Assembly: GCA_905116865.2 (NCBI GenBank)
Contig: CAJHNH020007523.1
Location: 139,089-203,088 of the forward strand
Reading direction: 5' to 3'
Source of the DNA: Candidula unifasciata
Lineage: Eukaryota > Mollusca > Gastropoda > Stylommatophora > Geomitridae
DNA: 64,000 nucleotides
Part shown: piece by piece, positions 11,656 to 22,095 of the stretch
How the letters are laid out: the number at the start of each line of letters is the position of its first letter
Position numbering within the stretch: the stretch's first letter is position 1
Made by a program: the position numbers and the translations under genes
The notes under the pieces: model-generated
Seen by the model: only the letters and a program-made list of their open reading frames with translations
Database searches by the model: none
What the model was told of the DNA's origin: nothing

Positions 11656-11925
11656 ATTAACTGTTTTCCTTACAGGACGTTGCAGAACCAACCCCAGCAT
11701 TTTTTTTTTTTTTTTTTTGGGTGGTCTTTCTAGACATTTTTTACGTTTAGTAGTTTGTCATTGCCTGCTGAACAGTCAGCTCTCTGTATCGCTGTCAAAA
11801 CCAAAGCAAGGCGTTCTGCTGCCAAATCGCCTGCAGCTGGAATTGAACCCGGCACCCCGGCATTACGAAGTACGGTCGCCATGCCTAAGCCACAGACGCT
11901 GACTTGCAGTGATAGCAGAAAGATA
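11656..11925 (-). mobile_element. SINE-3 copy, right arm of inverted pair
   Basis: TACAGGACGTTGCAGAACCA (tail complement), TTGAACCCGGCACCCCGGCA (B-box complement), TAAGCCACAGACGCTGAC (head complement). Confidence 0.78.
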
Positions 11926-12059
11926 TAGTATCCGATAATTATTGTATATTTTTGCTTCCCATACATAGGAGAGGGGAAGGGGGGAAGGTACATTTTTTTT
12001 AATGAAAACCAATTGTATTTGTATAATATCCATTCTTGATATACGAAAGTATTTCACGG

Positions 12060-12430
12060 GCAGTCGGTAGATTAGTGAAAACTCATTTGGAAGCTGTGGA
12101 GATGTGGTTTTATAGACGAATGGTCAGAATATCTGGACAAAAAAAAGTAATGAAGACGTCTTGAAAGGAACCGACTCACGGTGAAAACTGATTACCCACA
12201 TCAGAAAGTGACATCTGCATTCTTTGGTCATGTGATGAGAAGGAGAAAACTGGAGTGTATGGTGACAGTAGGAAAGTTGGAGGGGAGGAGAGGCAGAGGG
12301 AGACTGAGAGAAAAGATGTTGGACAGTTTGACATCCTGGCATGGAGGATCATCTGTGTCAAAGTTAATTGAAAGTAACTTGGACAGAAGGTTGTGGATAG
12401 ATAAAACTACCAACACCACACGGTATAGGC
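12060..12430 (+). mobile_element. RTE-type LINE C-terminal end, 'RRRKLE' family (best copy)
   Basis: Reads [68 protein letters not shown] and GRGRLREKMLDSL are typical of these tails. Confidence 0.7.
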
Positions 12431-12659
12431 TGTAAAGTTGTAGCCCCGTGTCGTGATTCTGTGCATTTGTCTTGCACTTCTCGGATGGCTTGAGTGATGC
12501 ATCTGTTCATCTTTTTTGCAGGTTTTATCTACACCATTTACCCATCTCTTTTTTTTTTTTTTATCTTTCTTAAATCATTTGATTCCTTACAGACCTTTTC
12601 AAACTTAGTTTTTCAATGAAAATAATTAGAGGCGTCGTTCCAATAGTTCTTGTAATTTT

Positions 12660-12835
12660 TTGGGGCCGCGTTAGCGCAGTCAATAGGAGACTCGTTTTCA
12701 AATTCAGCTGCGACTCGCTCCAGCCCACGGCTAGTGTTCGAAACCGGGCGGTTCATGGGGTTCACCCAGCCTCTAAGCAATGAATACCAGAGTTAACACT
12801 CTGGGGTAAATGGAGGAACATCGCTGTCGCTACGG
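12660..12835 (+). mobile_element. SINE-2-like copy, diverged
   Basis: Head GGCCGCGTTAGCGCAGTCAA, B-box-like GTTCGAAACC, then GGTTCACCCAGCCTCTAAGC. Body truncated. Confidence 0.5.
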
Positions 12836-13049
12836 AGTTGCGTGCGGACGGCGACACATGCGGACAGTTTCTAATCAGCTGTCCGTAGTGGTGGCAGAGC
12901 ACTTATAGTTTATAACCGTGTGCAATGACGCTGGTTCACATCTCCAAATTTTTATTTTTATTTTTTATTTTGGGGTGGGGGTGGGGGGGGGGGGGGTAAT
13001 TTCTTCGTTTCTCACATGATCTCTTCTAGATTTTTTAATGGTATTTCTC

Positions 13050-13395
13050 CATGTTAAATGTTGAATTCAGAATCGACATCACTGCATTAGGGACACCCCC
13101 ATAAGTGCTCCGTCCCCATCTTCAGCAAGCGAAGAGTTCTGATTCCGATGACACCAGTAACTGACTGATTGTATATCCGTTTTATCCTTCCTCTGAGTTT
13201 TAAGCGTCGGCCAGATCCCCTGGCAACTCCTCGCAGCGCCATTCTCCTCAGACCGTAATGATTTGTCTGCGCCTCCTCACTGTTTACTCGTTCCCAAAGG
13301 GCCCTCACAATATCTAGCTTGTCATTCATAAATTCACCACCAAGTGGTGCAGAGCCGGCCAGCCTATCTGCTTGTTCATTTCCCAACACATCAGT
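13050..13395 (-). mobile_element. RNH-LINE 3' end
   Basis: Reads MLGNEQADRLAGSAPLGGEF, RALWERVNSEEAQTNHYGLR and on to HLWGCP. Best preserved minus-strand copy of the family. Confidence 0.8.
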
Positions 13396-14000
13396 ATAAC
13401 CTGGAATAAAAATAAGACAGCGAAGGAAATCCCTCCTGAATATAACACGGAGTTTAATCAGTTAAAAGAGGATCAAGTTTGGAATTTTTGTTTTCTACCA
13501 CTTGAATCGAATCGAATCATTTGCCAAGCCTGTATCGTTAAAAATTACTGATAAATGTTTTTTTTAGAAAATACTGACCCTTCAAACGGTTCATTCACAT
13601 TTAGCCGTAATCAACAAAAAATCTGTCTAACCTCATGAAATTACTCAAAGAGCGGTTGTCAAAACGAACAAACCTCTGACCTTACTTCTGCACTGATGGT
13701 TTATCACACTAGACTGTGCGCCGTGCAGTCTCTTCGTCGACCACGGCTGGAGTAGCCCGGAGATCTTGTACAGGTTTAGATACGTATCTGCGACAACTTC
13801 CGGCCAACATGAGTTTCCCGTTTCGGGACACCGTCTTGGAATGGGTGTTTTCTTCGAAACGTTTTCTGGATTTGAGAGTTTTTTTTAAAGAGATTCTTGA
13901 ATTGTTTGTTGCCGTTTTCGTCTCTTCTTGTCCGTCAATGGGGACTGGCGCCGTGCATGTTTTTGTTTTCATTGAGTTCATTAAGTACTTACGGGAGTTG
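13396..14000. other. No recognised feature
   Basis: Between an RNH-LINE end and a MITE. A 90-104-codon frame exists on each strand at 13709-14030; neither shows a recognisable domain or splice support. Confidence 0.45.
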
Positions 14001-14008
14001 GTTAAAAG

Positions 14009-14188
14009 CAGTGGCTCTGAACCTTCCTAATGCCGCGACCCGAGTTCCCTCGTGTTGTGGCGACACTAAAACAATTACTATCCTTCATAACTTTAATGAA
14101 TATGTGTTTGCCGATGGTCTTAGGTGACCCCTGTGAAAGGGTCGTTCGGCCCAAAAAAGGGTCGCGACAGACAGGTTAAGAGCCGCTG
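14009..14188. mobile_element. hAT-like MITE, full length
   Basis: CAGTGGCTCTGAACC ... GGTTAAGAGCCGCTG terminal inverted repeats, 180 bp. Flanks GTTAAAAG (14001-14008) and GTTTAAAG (14189-14196) are an 8-bp duplication with one mismatch. CAGNGGTTCTCAACC ends with 8-bp duplications are typical of hAT (Charlie-type) elements. Confidence 0.82.
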
Positions 14189-14204
14189 GTTTAAAGCCTT
14201 CGTT

Positions 14205-14445
14205 CAAAAGTTAAAGCGAAAGGATCGACTTCATTCCACATAATTATCCCATTTAGCTTGCTCTGGCATCGCAGAACGGTTAGTTGCCTGGCGAAAGCTT
14301 CGCATAAAGCACGATTTTGGTAGCTATGGCGATGATCGCCAATGATCTCCGTGAAAACTGCAAGTACGAACCGAACCAAGCGTCCATACAACGATCCCAC
14401 GACCTTCAAAGAGTGGGGCAAACGGTGTGACCACAGCCTGGGATC
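14205..14445 (-). mobile_element. SINE-5 copy
   Basis: AAAGGATCGACTTCATTCCA, AATGATCTCCGTGAAAACTG, CCCACGACCTTCAAAGAGTG, GTGTGACCACAGCCTGG. Confidence 0.65.
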
Positions 14446-14559
14446 CACTGGGACAAAAGGAAGAAGGCGAACATCAACAAAAGGACGGGCGGGGCGTGAA
14501 GAATAACAACACTGATAATAATAAGAAAAGAAGTAGTGATTATAGTAGTTGTGGTCACA

Positions 14560-16705
14560 ATACCGAAATATTAATAGCAGCAGCAGTAGTAGCAGCAGTA
14601 GTAGCAGCAGTAGTTACAACAGTAATAGCACTAGAAGTAGCAGCAGTAGTTACAACAGTAGTAGCACTAGTAGTAGCAGCAGTAGTAGTACCAGCAACAG
14701 TAGTAGTAGCAGCATAAATAGCAGCAGCATTAGTAGAAGCAGTAGTAGTACCAGCAGTAGTAGCAGTAGTAGTAGCAGCAGTAGTTACAACAGTAGTAGC
14801 AGCAGCAGTAGCAGCAATAGTAGTAGCAGCAGTAGTTACAACAGTAGTAGCAGCAGTAGTAGCAGTAGTAGTACCAGCAGTAGTAGCAGTAGTAGTAGCA
14901 GCAATAGTAGTAGCAGCAGTAGTAGTAGCAGTAGTAGTTACAACAGTAGTACCATCAGTAGCAGCAGTAGTAGTAGTAGCAGCAGTAGTTACAACAATAG
15001 TACCAGCAGTAGTAGCAGTAGTAGTAGCAGCAGCAATAGTAGTAGACGCAATAGTAGTAGCAGCAGTAGTAGTAGCAGCAATAGTAGTAGGAGCAGTATT
15101 TACAACAGTAGTATCAGCAGTAGAAGCAGTAGTAGTAGCAGCAATAGTAGTAGCAGCAGTAGTTACAACAGTAGAAGCAGTAGTAGTAGCAATAGTACTA
15201 GCAGCAGTAGTTACAACAGTAGTAGCAGTAGTAGTACCAGCAGCAATAGTAGTGGCAGCAGTAGTTACAACAGTAGTAGTAGCAGCAATAGTAGTAGCAG
15301 CAGTAGTTACAACAGTAGCAGCAGCAGTAGTAGCAGCAGTAGTTACAACAGTAGCAGCAGTAGTAGTAGCAGCAATAGTAGTGGCAGCAGTAGTTACAAC
15401 AGTAGTAGCAGTAGTAGTACCAGCATCAATAGTAGTGGCAGCAGTAGTTACAACAGTAGTAGCAGTAGTAGTAGCAGCAGTAGTTACAACAGTAGTAGCA
15501 GTAGTAGTAGCAGCAGTAGTTACAACAGTAGTAGCAGTAGTAGTAGCAGCAGTAGTTACAACAGTAGTAGCAGTAGTAGTAGCAGCAGTAGTTACAACAG
15601 TAGTAGCAGTAGTAGTGGCAGCAGTAGTTACAACAGTAGTAGTAGCAGCAATAGTAGTAGCAGCAGTAGTTACAACAGTAGCAGCAGCAGTAGTAGCAGC
15701 AGTAGTTACAACAGTAGCAGCAGTAGTAGTAGCAGCAATAGTAGTGGCAGCAGTAGTTACAACAGTAGTAGCAGTAGTAGTACCAGCATCAATAGTAGTG
15801 GCAGCAGTAGTTACAACAGTAGTAGCAGTAGTAGTAGCAGCAGTAGTTACAACAGTAGTAGCAGTAGTAGTAGCAGCAGTAGTTACAACAGTAGTAGCAG
15901 TAGTAGTAGCAGCAGTAGTTACAACAGTAGTAGCAGTAGTAGTGGCAGCAGTAGTTACAACAGTAGTAGTAGCAGCAATAGTAGTAGCAGCAGTAGTTAC
16001 AACAGTAGCAGCAGCAGTAGTAGCAGCAGTAGTTACAACAGTAGCAGCAGTAGTAGTAGCAGCAATAGTAGTGGCAGCAGTAGTTACAACAGTAGTAGCA
16101 GTAGTAGTACCAGCATCAATAGTAGTGGCAGCAGTAGTTACAACAGTAGTAGTAGCAGCAATAGTAGTAGCAGCAGTAGTTACAACAGTAGCAGCAGCAG
16201 TAGTAGCAGCAGTAGTTACAACAGTAGCAGCAGTAGTAGTAGCAGCAATAGTAGTGGCAGCAGTAGTTACAACAGTAGTAGCAGTAGTAGTACCAGCAGC
16301 AATAGTAGTAGCAGCAGTAGTTACAACAGTAGTAGCAGTAGTAGTAGCAGCAGTAGTTACAACAGTAGTAGCAGTAGTAGTAGCAGCAGCAATAGTAGTG
16401 GCAGCAGTAGTTACAACAGTAGTAGCAGTAGTAGTACCAGCAGCAATAGTAGTGGCAGCAGTAGTTACAACAGTAGCAGCAGTAGTAGAAGCAGTAGTAG
16501 TACCAGCAGTAGTAGAAGCAGTAGTAGTACCAGCAGCAATAGTAGTGGCAGCAGTAGTTACAACCGTAGCAGCAGTAGTAGAAGCAGTAGTAGTACCAGC
16601 AGCAATAGTAGTGGCAGCAGTAGTTACAACCGTAGCAGCAGTAGTAGAAGCAGTAGTAGTACCAGGAGTATTGGCAGTAGTAGTAGCAGCAGTAGCAGTA
16701 GTAAA
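14560..16705. repeat. AGY (AGC/AGT) array with 36-bp units and higher-order blocks
   Basis: Trinucleotide array punctuated by TTACAAC. Basic unit about 36 bp (TTACAACAGTAGTAGCAGTA, then AGY). The marker TTACAACAGTAGTAGTAGCA starts at 15265, 15628, 15955 and 16138, giving blocks of 363, 327 and 183 bp. The 720-codon poly-Ser/Asn ORF across it is a by-product. Confidence 0.95.
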
Positions 16706-16771
16706 CTGTAGTAGTTATTGCTTTCAGAGAATTCCTCCAAGGTTCAAACTTTGACTGGCCACCCACTAAGC

Positions 16772-17040
16772 AGCCTAGGACATTGTGAGGACCCTTTGGG
16801 AGCGAGTGAACAGTGCCGAGGAACAGATAGATCGTTACGGTCTGAGGAGAATGGCACAGCGAGGAGTTCCTAGGGGATCTGGCCGACGCTTAACACTCAG
16901 GGGAAGGATGAGACGGATACACAGTCAGACTGTTACTGGTACCATCGGAATTTTAACTCTTCGCTTGCTGCTGAAGATGGGGACTGAGAACTTATGAGTG
17001 TCCCGAGTGCTGTGATGTCGATTCTTAATTCAACATTCAA
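16772..17040 (+). mobile_element. RNH-LINE 3' end
   Basis: Reads RTLWERVNSAEEQIDRYGLR, RMAQRGVPRGSGRRLTLRGR, TVTGTIGILTLRLLLKMGTE. A direct repeat of the flank lies on both sides (see findings). Confidence 0.8.
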
Positions 17041-17284
17041 AGAAATCCTCCAAGATTCAAACTTTGACTGGCATTAGCACTTTCATTCACTAAGTAGCCC
17101 AGGATTTATAGCTACATAGGTTGCTAATATGGCCAGCCTTGGCAGGAAATATTCTCCCACATTGTGGGAAGGAAACTTTGGCCTCATTAGTTTGGGGATT
17201 CAGTTCACCTTCTATTCTGGTCGTCTTTGCTGAACTGCTGCTACAATTCCAGTAGCCTCACAAGTTGCCACTTTCAAACACAGA

Positions 17285-17512
17285 GATAAAAATCGAGCGG
17301 ATCGACTTCACTGAATCAGGTTTCATCCTTTATGGCTCGGTCTCTCTGACGAGAGCATCGCACAAAGCACGACCTCCGTAGGTCCAGTGATGATCCCCAT
17401 TGATCAAATTAAAAATTGCACTCTTGAACTGAACAAGGCAGCTGTGAAACGAACTCATAACCTTCAGAGCGCGAGGCAAACAGCTTGACCACTTGGCCAC
17501 AGAGACCCGACA
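17285..17512 (-). mobile_element. SINE-5 copy
   Basis: GAGCGGATCGACTTCACTGA, AAAAATTGCACTCTTGAACT, CTCATAACCTTCAGAGCGCG, TGACCACTTGGCCACAGAGA (tRNA-like head complement). Confidence 0.7.
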
Positions 17513-17817
17513 GAAAAAGATAAAAGCCAGTTGTGTGTAGTGACCCATTAGGGTATCAGAACTATGGTTAAATGCCATCATTCAGATCTTCAGATTGTCC
17601 CTAAAACATTTCTTTTGTAAGAAAAAAAAAAGCCAACCAAGTTCAACCATCCTCAAGACAGCTTCAGTTATAATTATGGTCTGGTTTTATTTGCACCAAG
17701 TTCAATGGGGTTGTTGCGGCTGTAGTTGTGGCATACAGTCTGTGTGTTTGATGATGTCCTTTCTGAACATGTCTGGGTCCTCTCTGTTGATACTGGTAGG
17801 GGTTCTGTTCTGCGTGT

Positions 17818-18655
17818 TTCTTCCTGATGTGTTGTGTCTCTTCCTGATGTGTTGTGTCTCTTCCTGATGTGTTGTGTCTCTTCCTGATGTGTTGTGTCTC
17901 TTCCTGATGTGTTGTGTCTCTTCCTGATGTGTTGTGTCTCTGCCTGATGTGTTGTGTCTCCTCCTGGTGTGTTGTGTCGCTTCCTGATGTTTTGTGACTC
18001 TTCCTGGTGTGTTGAAACTCTTACTGGTGTGTTGTCTCTTCCTGGTGTGTTGTGTCTCTTTCTGATGTGTTGTGACTCTTCCTGGTGTGTTGTGTCTCTT
18101 CCTGATGTGTTGTGTCGCTTCCTGATGTATTGTGACTCTTCCTGGTGTGTTGTGCTTCTTCCTGGTGTGTTGTGCTTCTTCCTGGTGTGTTGTGACTCTT
18201 CCTGGTGTGTTGTGACTCTTCCTGATGTGTTGTGTCTCTGCCTGATGTGATGCGTCTCTTCCTGACATGTTGTGTCTCTTCCTGATGTGTTGTGTCTCTT
18301 ACTGATGTGTTGTGCTTCTCTCTGATGTGTTGTGCCTCTTCCTGATGTGTTGTTCTCTTTCTAATGTGCTGTGTCTCTTCCTGATGTGTTGTGCCTCTTC
18401 CTGATGTGTTGTGCCTCTTCCTGATGTGTTGTGCCTCTTCCTGATGTGTTGTGCCTCTTCCTGATGTGTTGTGCCTCTTCCTGATGTGTTGTGTCTCTTC
18501 CTGATGTGTTATGTCTCTTCCTGATGTGTTGTGTCTCTTCCTGGTGTGTTGTGTCTCTTCCTGATGTGTTGTATCTCTTCCTGATGTGTTTTGACTTTTC
18601 CTTAAGTGTTGTGTCTCTTCCTGAAGTGTTGTGTCTCTTCCTGGTGTGTCTCCTC
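17818..18655. repeat. 20-bp minisatellite, about 41 copies
   Basis: Unit TTCCTGATGTGTTGTGTCTC with variants GGTG, GACTC, GCCTC. A few 19-bp copies shift the phase. Confidence 0.97.
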
Positions 18656-18811
18656 GCGGTCCCGGTCCTTTTTTTTTGGTTGGGTCTTCTTCTATTGTTG
18701 GGTCCTGATATGGTTCAGTCCTACTAAGGCTGTTTGTTCTCTGAGCTTCCCAGACAAGTACCAAGGCTGTCCACCTTGGGAGAGTTGCTCTATTTACAGC
18801 TCACTGTAGAG

Positions 18812-18995
18812 CAGTGATTCTCAACCTTACTGATTCTGCGACCCTTAAATGCAGTTCCTCATATTGTGGTGACCCCCAACCATAAAATTATTTTCATAAC
18901 TTCAGTAAATATGTTTTCCGATGGTCTTTCGTGACACCTGTGAAAGGGTCATTTGAACCTCAAAGTTGTCATGACCCACAGGTTGAGAACCGCTG
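18812..18995. mobile_element. hAT-like MITE, full length
   Basis: CAGTGATTCTCAACC ... GGTTGAGAACCGCTG inverted ends, 184 bp. Flanks CTGTAGAG and CTGCAGAA fit an 8-bp duplication with two mismatches. Confidence 0.82.
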
Positions 18996-19066
18996 CTGCA
19001 GAAGATTCTTTTCTGCACTGTGTGAGTGACATGCTTTCCATATGGGTTCTGGGGCCAAATTTGTGT

Positions 19067-19120
19067 GTGCATGTGTGTGTGTGTGTGGGGGGGGGGAGGT
19101 GGAAGGGGGGGGGGAGGGAG
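19067..19120. repeat. (GT)n then G-rich run
   Basis: TGTGTGTGTGTGTGGGGGGG followed by GGAGGTGGAAGGGGGGGGG. Confidence 0.9.
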
Positions 19121-19194
19121 AATACACACTCTACCCCTAACAGAGCATGCCTTAAAAAGTGACTATCTGGGAGTCTGGTAATCTTAGTTTCAGC

Positions 19195-19440
19195 TTCATG
19201 GCAAACAAGTCGCCCCATAGTTGCTCCGCTTCTGTGCCAGTGAAAAACACACAGAATGTCCATCACTGTCCCTTGTGGAAAAATGGACACAGACTGCAGT
19301 CTCAGCATATCCACTAGCATACACACGCATTAAAAGCATAAACAGCCATCAGAAGTGCTCACACAAACAGTCCGACAAAAGAAATGCAGTTCGTCATCGA
19401 CAGAAGCGGCAGTCACAAACAGATAGCAGATTAATCATAT
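19195..19440 (-). mobile_element. Unclassified interspersed repeat, copy 2
   Basis: Complement of the 10.0-10.3 kb copy (ACACAGAATGTCCATCACTG, GACTGCAGTCTCAGCATATC, CATACACACGCATTAAAAGC). Confidence 0.6.
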
Positions 19441-19702
19441 AGGTAAAGTAAAGGATCCTTTTCCACCTCACTAGACTTATAGGGCATATAGGGCTAAACC
19501 TATATTTTATAGACCAGTCGGCACAAAATGGGTGATGTAGTCAGCATCTCGCCAGCCACCTTTACTTCCCGGGACTGCACTTGGTACCCACTCAAGGCTG
19601 GGTAGACCTGAGAGCCAAGGTCATTTTTGAAAGATGTCCGGCGAACCCACGACCTTCCGATTCTCAGGCAGCGTCTAGCCGCTCTGCCACAGTGACTCCC
19701 TT
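19440..19702 (-). mobile_element. SINE-2 copy, near full length
   Basis: Starts AAAGTAAAGGATCCTTTTCC, has GGGCATATAGGGCTAAACCT, CGGGACTGCACTTGGTACCC and ends in a tRNA-like head (CAGCGTCTAGCCGCTCTGCC). Confidence 0.8.
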
Positions 19703-19819
19703 AATCATATAAAGCATCAACGTGTGTGTGGCAGCAGGCCATGCGCTGTTTTCTCAATCTACAGTGGTAATTAGGAATCTATTCTATTTCCTGTCCACGT
19801 TGATTAAGAACTTTCAGTG

Positions 19820-20055
19820 CTAGAATGAAGTCGTTTGGACACCTAACAAGAATGCTCTGGTACTATCTGCCACAGCGAGCCATACTAAAAAGTTACAACG
19901 GATATAGAGCGAGTGGAAGACCTCGGAAAAAATGGAGTGATGGCAGCCTTACAGAAATGACCATCAGTCCTAATAGTGCTCTTGACAGAGCTCATCAACG
20001 AACATAACATCCCCCCCCCCCCGACACTTTGATGAGGTACAAGGTGGAAGAGATG
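19820..20055 (+). mobile_element. RTE-type LINE C-terminal end, 'PQRAILK' family
   Basis: Reads MKSFGHLTRMLWYYLPQRAI, LKSYNGYRASGRPRKKWSDG; ends after a C-run with GAGGTACAAGGTGGAAGAGA and GAAGAAGAA. Confidence 0.65.
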
Positions 20056-20207
20056 AAGAAGAAGTGCTAGAATTTGCCTTATCAGACATCTGCGCACTCA
20101 CAAAACCTGATTCAGTCACCATTGGATGAAGGGACTGGTCATCATCACCTGTGGTGGACGGACAACAACAACAATTAAGAGTCTGCTGCAAATGGTTGAG
20201 CTAGACT

Positions 20208-20458
20208 GAAATATAAAGTTAGTTGCATGTCTTTTCAAGACATTGCATAACCAAACCCTACTTTTGATATTTTTTGCTGCCTGTGATTTTACTAGGCAAA
20301 TTTATATTCAGTAGATTGCCGCTGCTTTCTGAATAGCTGGCTCTCTATACTACTGTCGTAAACAACGCAAGGTTGTCTGCTGCCAGACTGCCTGCAGCTG
20401 GGATCAAACTCAGCACTGCAAAGGGTATTGGCAACGCCTAAGCCACAGACGTTGAGGG
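20208..20458 (-). mobile_element. SINE-3 copy
   Basis: AAGTTAGTTGCATGTCTTTT and CATTGCATAACCAAACCC (tail), CTGTCGTAAACAACGCAAGG, CCTAAGCCACAGACGTTGA (head complement). Confidence 0.7.
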
Positions 20459-20461
20459 ACT

Positions 20462-20690
20462 TCTTTTGTTTGCCTGAAATAATGTATATCTGCAATGCTA
20501 TCTCTAGTATGAACTTCACTGTCTTTTGTAATTCACTTGGCGGCCTGTAAAGTTTGACTTGCACCAGTGTCTCTCTTGGCTGGAAATGTTGAATTTGCAA
20601 CAGTCTAGGAGGATGTGATCTGTTGTCTCAGGTTCCAGTCCACATGTGCACATGGCACATTCGCAAATCTTAAATTTTGTGTACATGAGG
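20462..20690 (-). mobile_element. 5'-truncated copy of the 61-64 kb LINE (C-terminal end only)
   Basis: Matches the C-terminal block of the LINE at 61246-61500: TLVQVKLYRPPSELQKTVKF, and in another frame NLRFANVPCAHVDWNLRQQI, a frame-shifted match to the zinc-knuckle region. Confidence 0.75.
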
Positions 20691-20699
20691 CTGAGGGAC

Positions 20700-21085
20700 T
20701 AAAAGATATCACACGTGCTAACTTGAAATACTTTAGGTAGATTTTTAACTCTACATTTTTACTGGGCAGTGCCGTTAGCCTTCTCTTTTCGATTTCCAAC
20801 TGCCAAGTGATTTTTTTACGTGCGCAACAGTACACACAGGCACCCGATGTTACTACCCAGAGAACATGGGAAATTACTGGAAAAAATCCTAGCCTTCGCC
20901 GAGGGCCTGAACATGGGACCTCCAGCACTCAAGGCAGATGCCATGCCTCGAGACCAGTACCATGGAGTTTATGTACTGCGCTGAGATTCTTTGGACTCAG
21001 GCTTGAGTTAGAAGTAGAATGGAGCACTTATGGGTTACAAACTTTGTGCCATAATGTTGATCTGTTGTTCAAACCTTTATAGTGC
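20700..21085. mobile_element. SINE-4 fold-back: minus-strand part joined to plus-strand 3' part
   Basis: 20700-20960 reads minus (TTTTCGATTTCCAACTGCCA, GGGACCTCCAGCACTCAAGG); 20961-21085 reads plus (TACTGCGCTGAGATTCTTTG, GATCTGTTGTTCAAACC), the same 3' segment as 25640-25745. Confidence 0.65.
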
Positions 21086-21267
21086 TAACTATGAAGGTTT
21101 GACGAATACAGAGGATTGACATTCAGACTACATGACCTGCCTAGTGGGGTTGAAACTGCTTCAGAAGGTTCAAACAAATATTTCTACATCTTTATTTGTC
21201 ATTTGAAAAAAAAAAATTGTACAATAAATCTTTTTAAAAAAATATTTTAAAAATAAAATAAACAAAC

Positions 21268-21500
21268 ATGGTGTTCCATAAGTTTCCATACACAAGACAC
21301 ATAAACATCACCAGCACCATTACACGCATAACTCTAGCTGTGCTTAAACATGTTCTTCAGCAAAGAAGAACACGCATCGAAATATGTTTTCAAAACAATG
21401 GTAGTCTTGTAGAGAATATTATATAAATAAAACTGATTTTCATTTTTAAACCAAAAAATGTTTATGTTTGCTATGTATGGAAACTTATGGTGTATGTGAA
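21268..21500. mobile_element. Probable Tc1/mariner-like MITE
   Basis: Left CATGGTGTTCCATAAGTTTC CATACA and right TGTATGGAAACTTATGGTGTATG are inverted repeats of about 22 bases. The AT-rich interior of about 180 bp has no ORF. Family inferred from end sequence and size only. Confidence 0.6.
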
Positions 21501-21954
21501 GAATAAGAACTTATTACATCAGAACAGAAGCCGTATTGTGGTACATGAATGCAATCTTCACATAAACTTATGACACTACATTTATTTTAACACATATCGA
21601 CTTCTTAGTACTGACTGGTTAGTTGGTGCTTGCCATGATGCCAGATTATAGGGTCTCCGCCACTGGTTGCTGTCCTCTGTTCCATTTACATAATGTATCT
21701 GCTATTGTGGTTGCTCTGTTGAAGTCAGTCAGGTGGTTTGATATGTCGGTGGTTTCCACTACAAGGCATATAATAGAAGGACTTCAGCTGTTGTCCTGTT
21801 CTTGCTCTGGCAATCGCAGTGTTCTCTGCTGTCTTTATCCATATATTATATATTACACAGGTTTATATTTACCTAGCTACACATTAACAAGATCTAATTT
21901 TATACATACAATCTGAACACTGAGGGAAAACTGGCTCATAAACAGCACCCTGTC
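21501..21954. other. No recognised feature
   Basis: Contains a 97-codon frame (21623-21916) without recognisable motifs. Confidence 0.45.
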
Positions 21955-22095
21955 CTGAAATCTGAGGTATTTTGGCCATGTTGAACGTCATGTGGCCTAG
22001 AAACATGGAGAATGAGCGTAAAGTTTCTGGAAAATGAGGCAGAGGCTGACATCCAGAAAAGTGGATAAAAGATGTTCCAGAAGATGCACTGACTG
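21955..22095 (+). mobile_element. LINE C-terminal fragment leading into the 30-bp array
   Basis: Reads LRYFGHVERHVA (YFGHVER motif), then after stops KFLENEAEADIQKS-like sequence and WIKDVPEDALTVKAHRAREL. The last part passes in frame into the tandem array. Confidence 0.55.

Noticed and set aside
13716..14030. 104-codon ORF with hydrophobic stretch
   Set aside because: The end runs into a hAT-like MITE and there is no homology or splice evidence. Left as unassigned.
14549..16754. 720-codon poly-Ser/Asn ORF, 500-codon Val/Ala ORF and Cys/Tyr-rich minus ORF
   Set aside because: Three frames of one AGY trinucleotide array; no unique domain, no splice support.
17702..18764. His/Thr/Gln-rich minus-strand ORFs (247 and 188 codons)
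   Set aside because: Frames of the 20-bp minisatellite.
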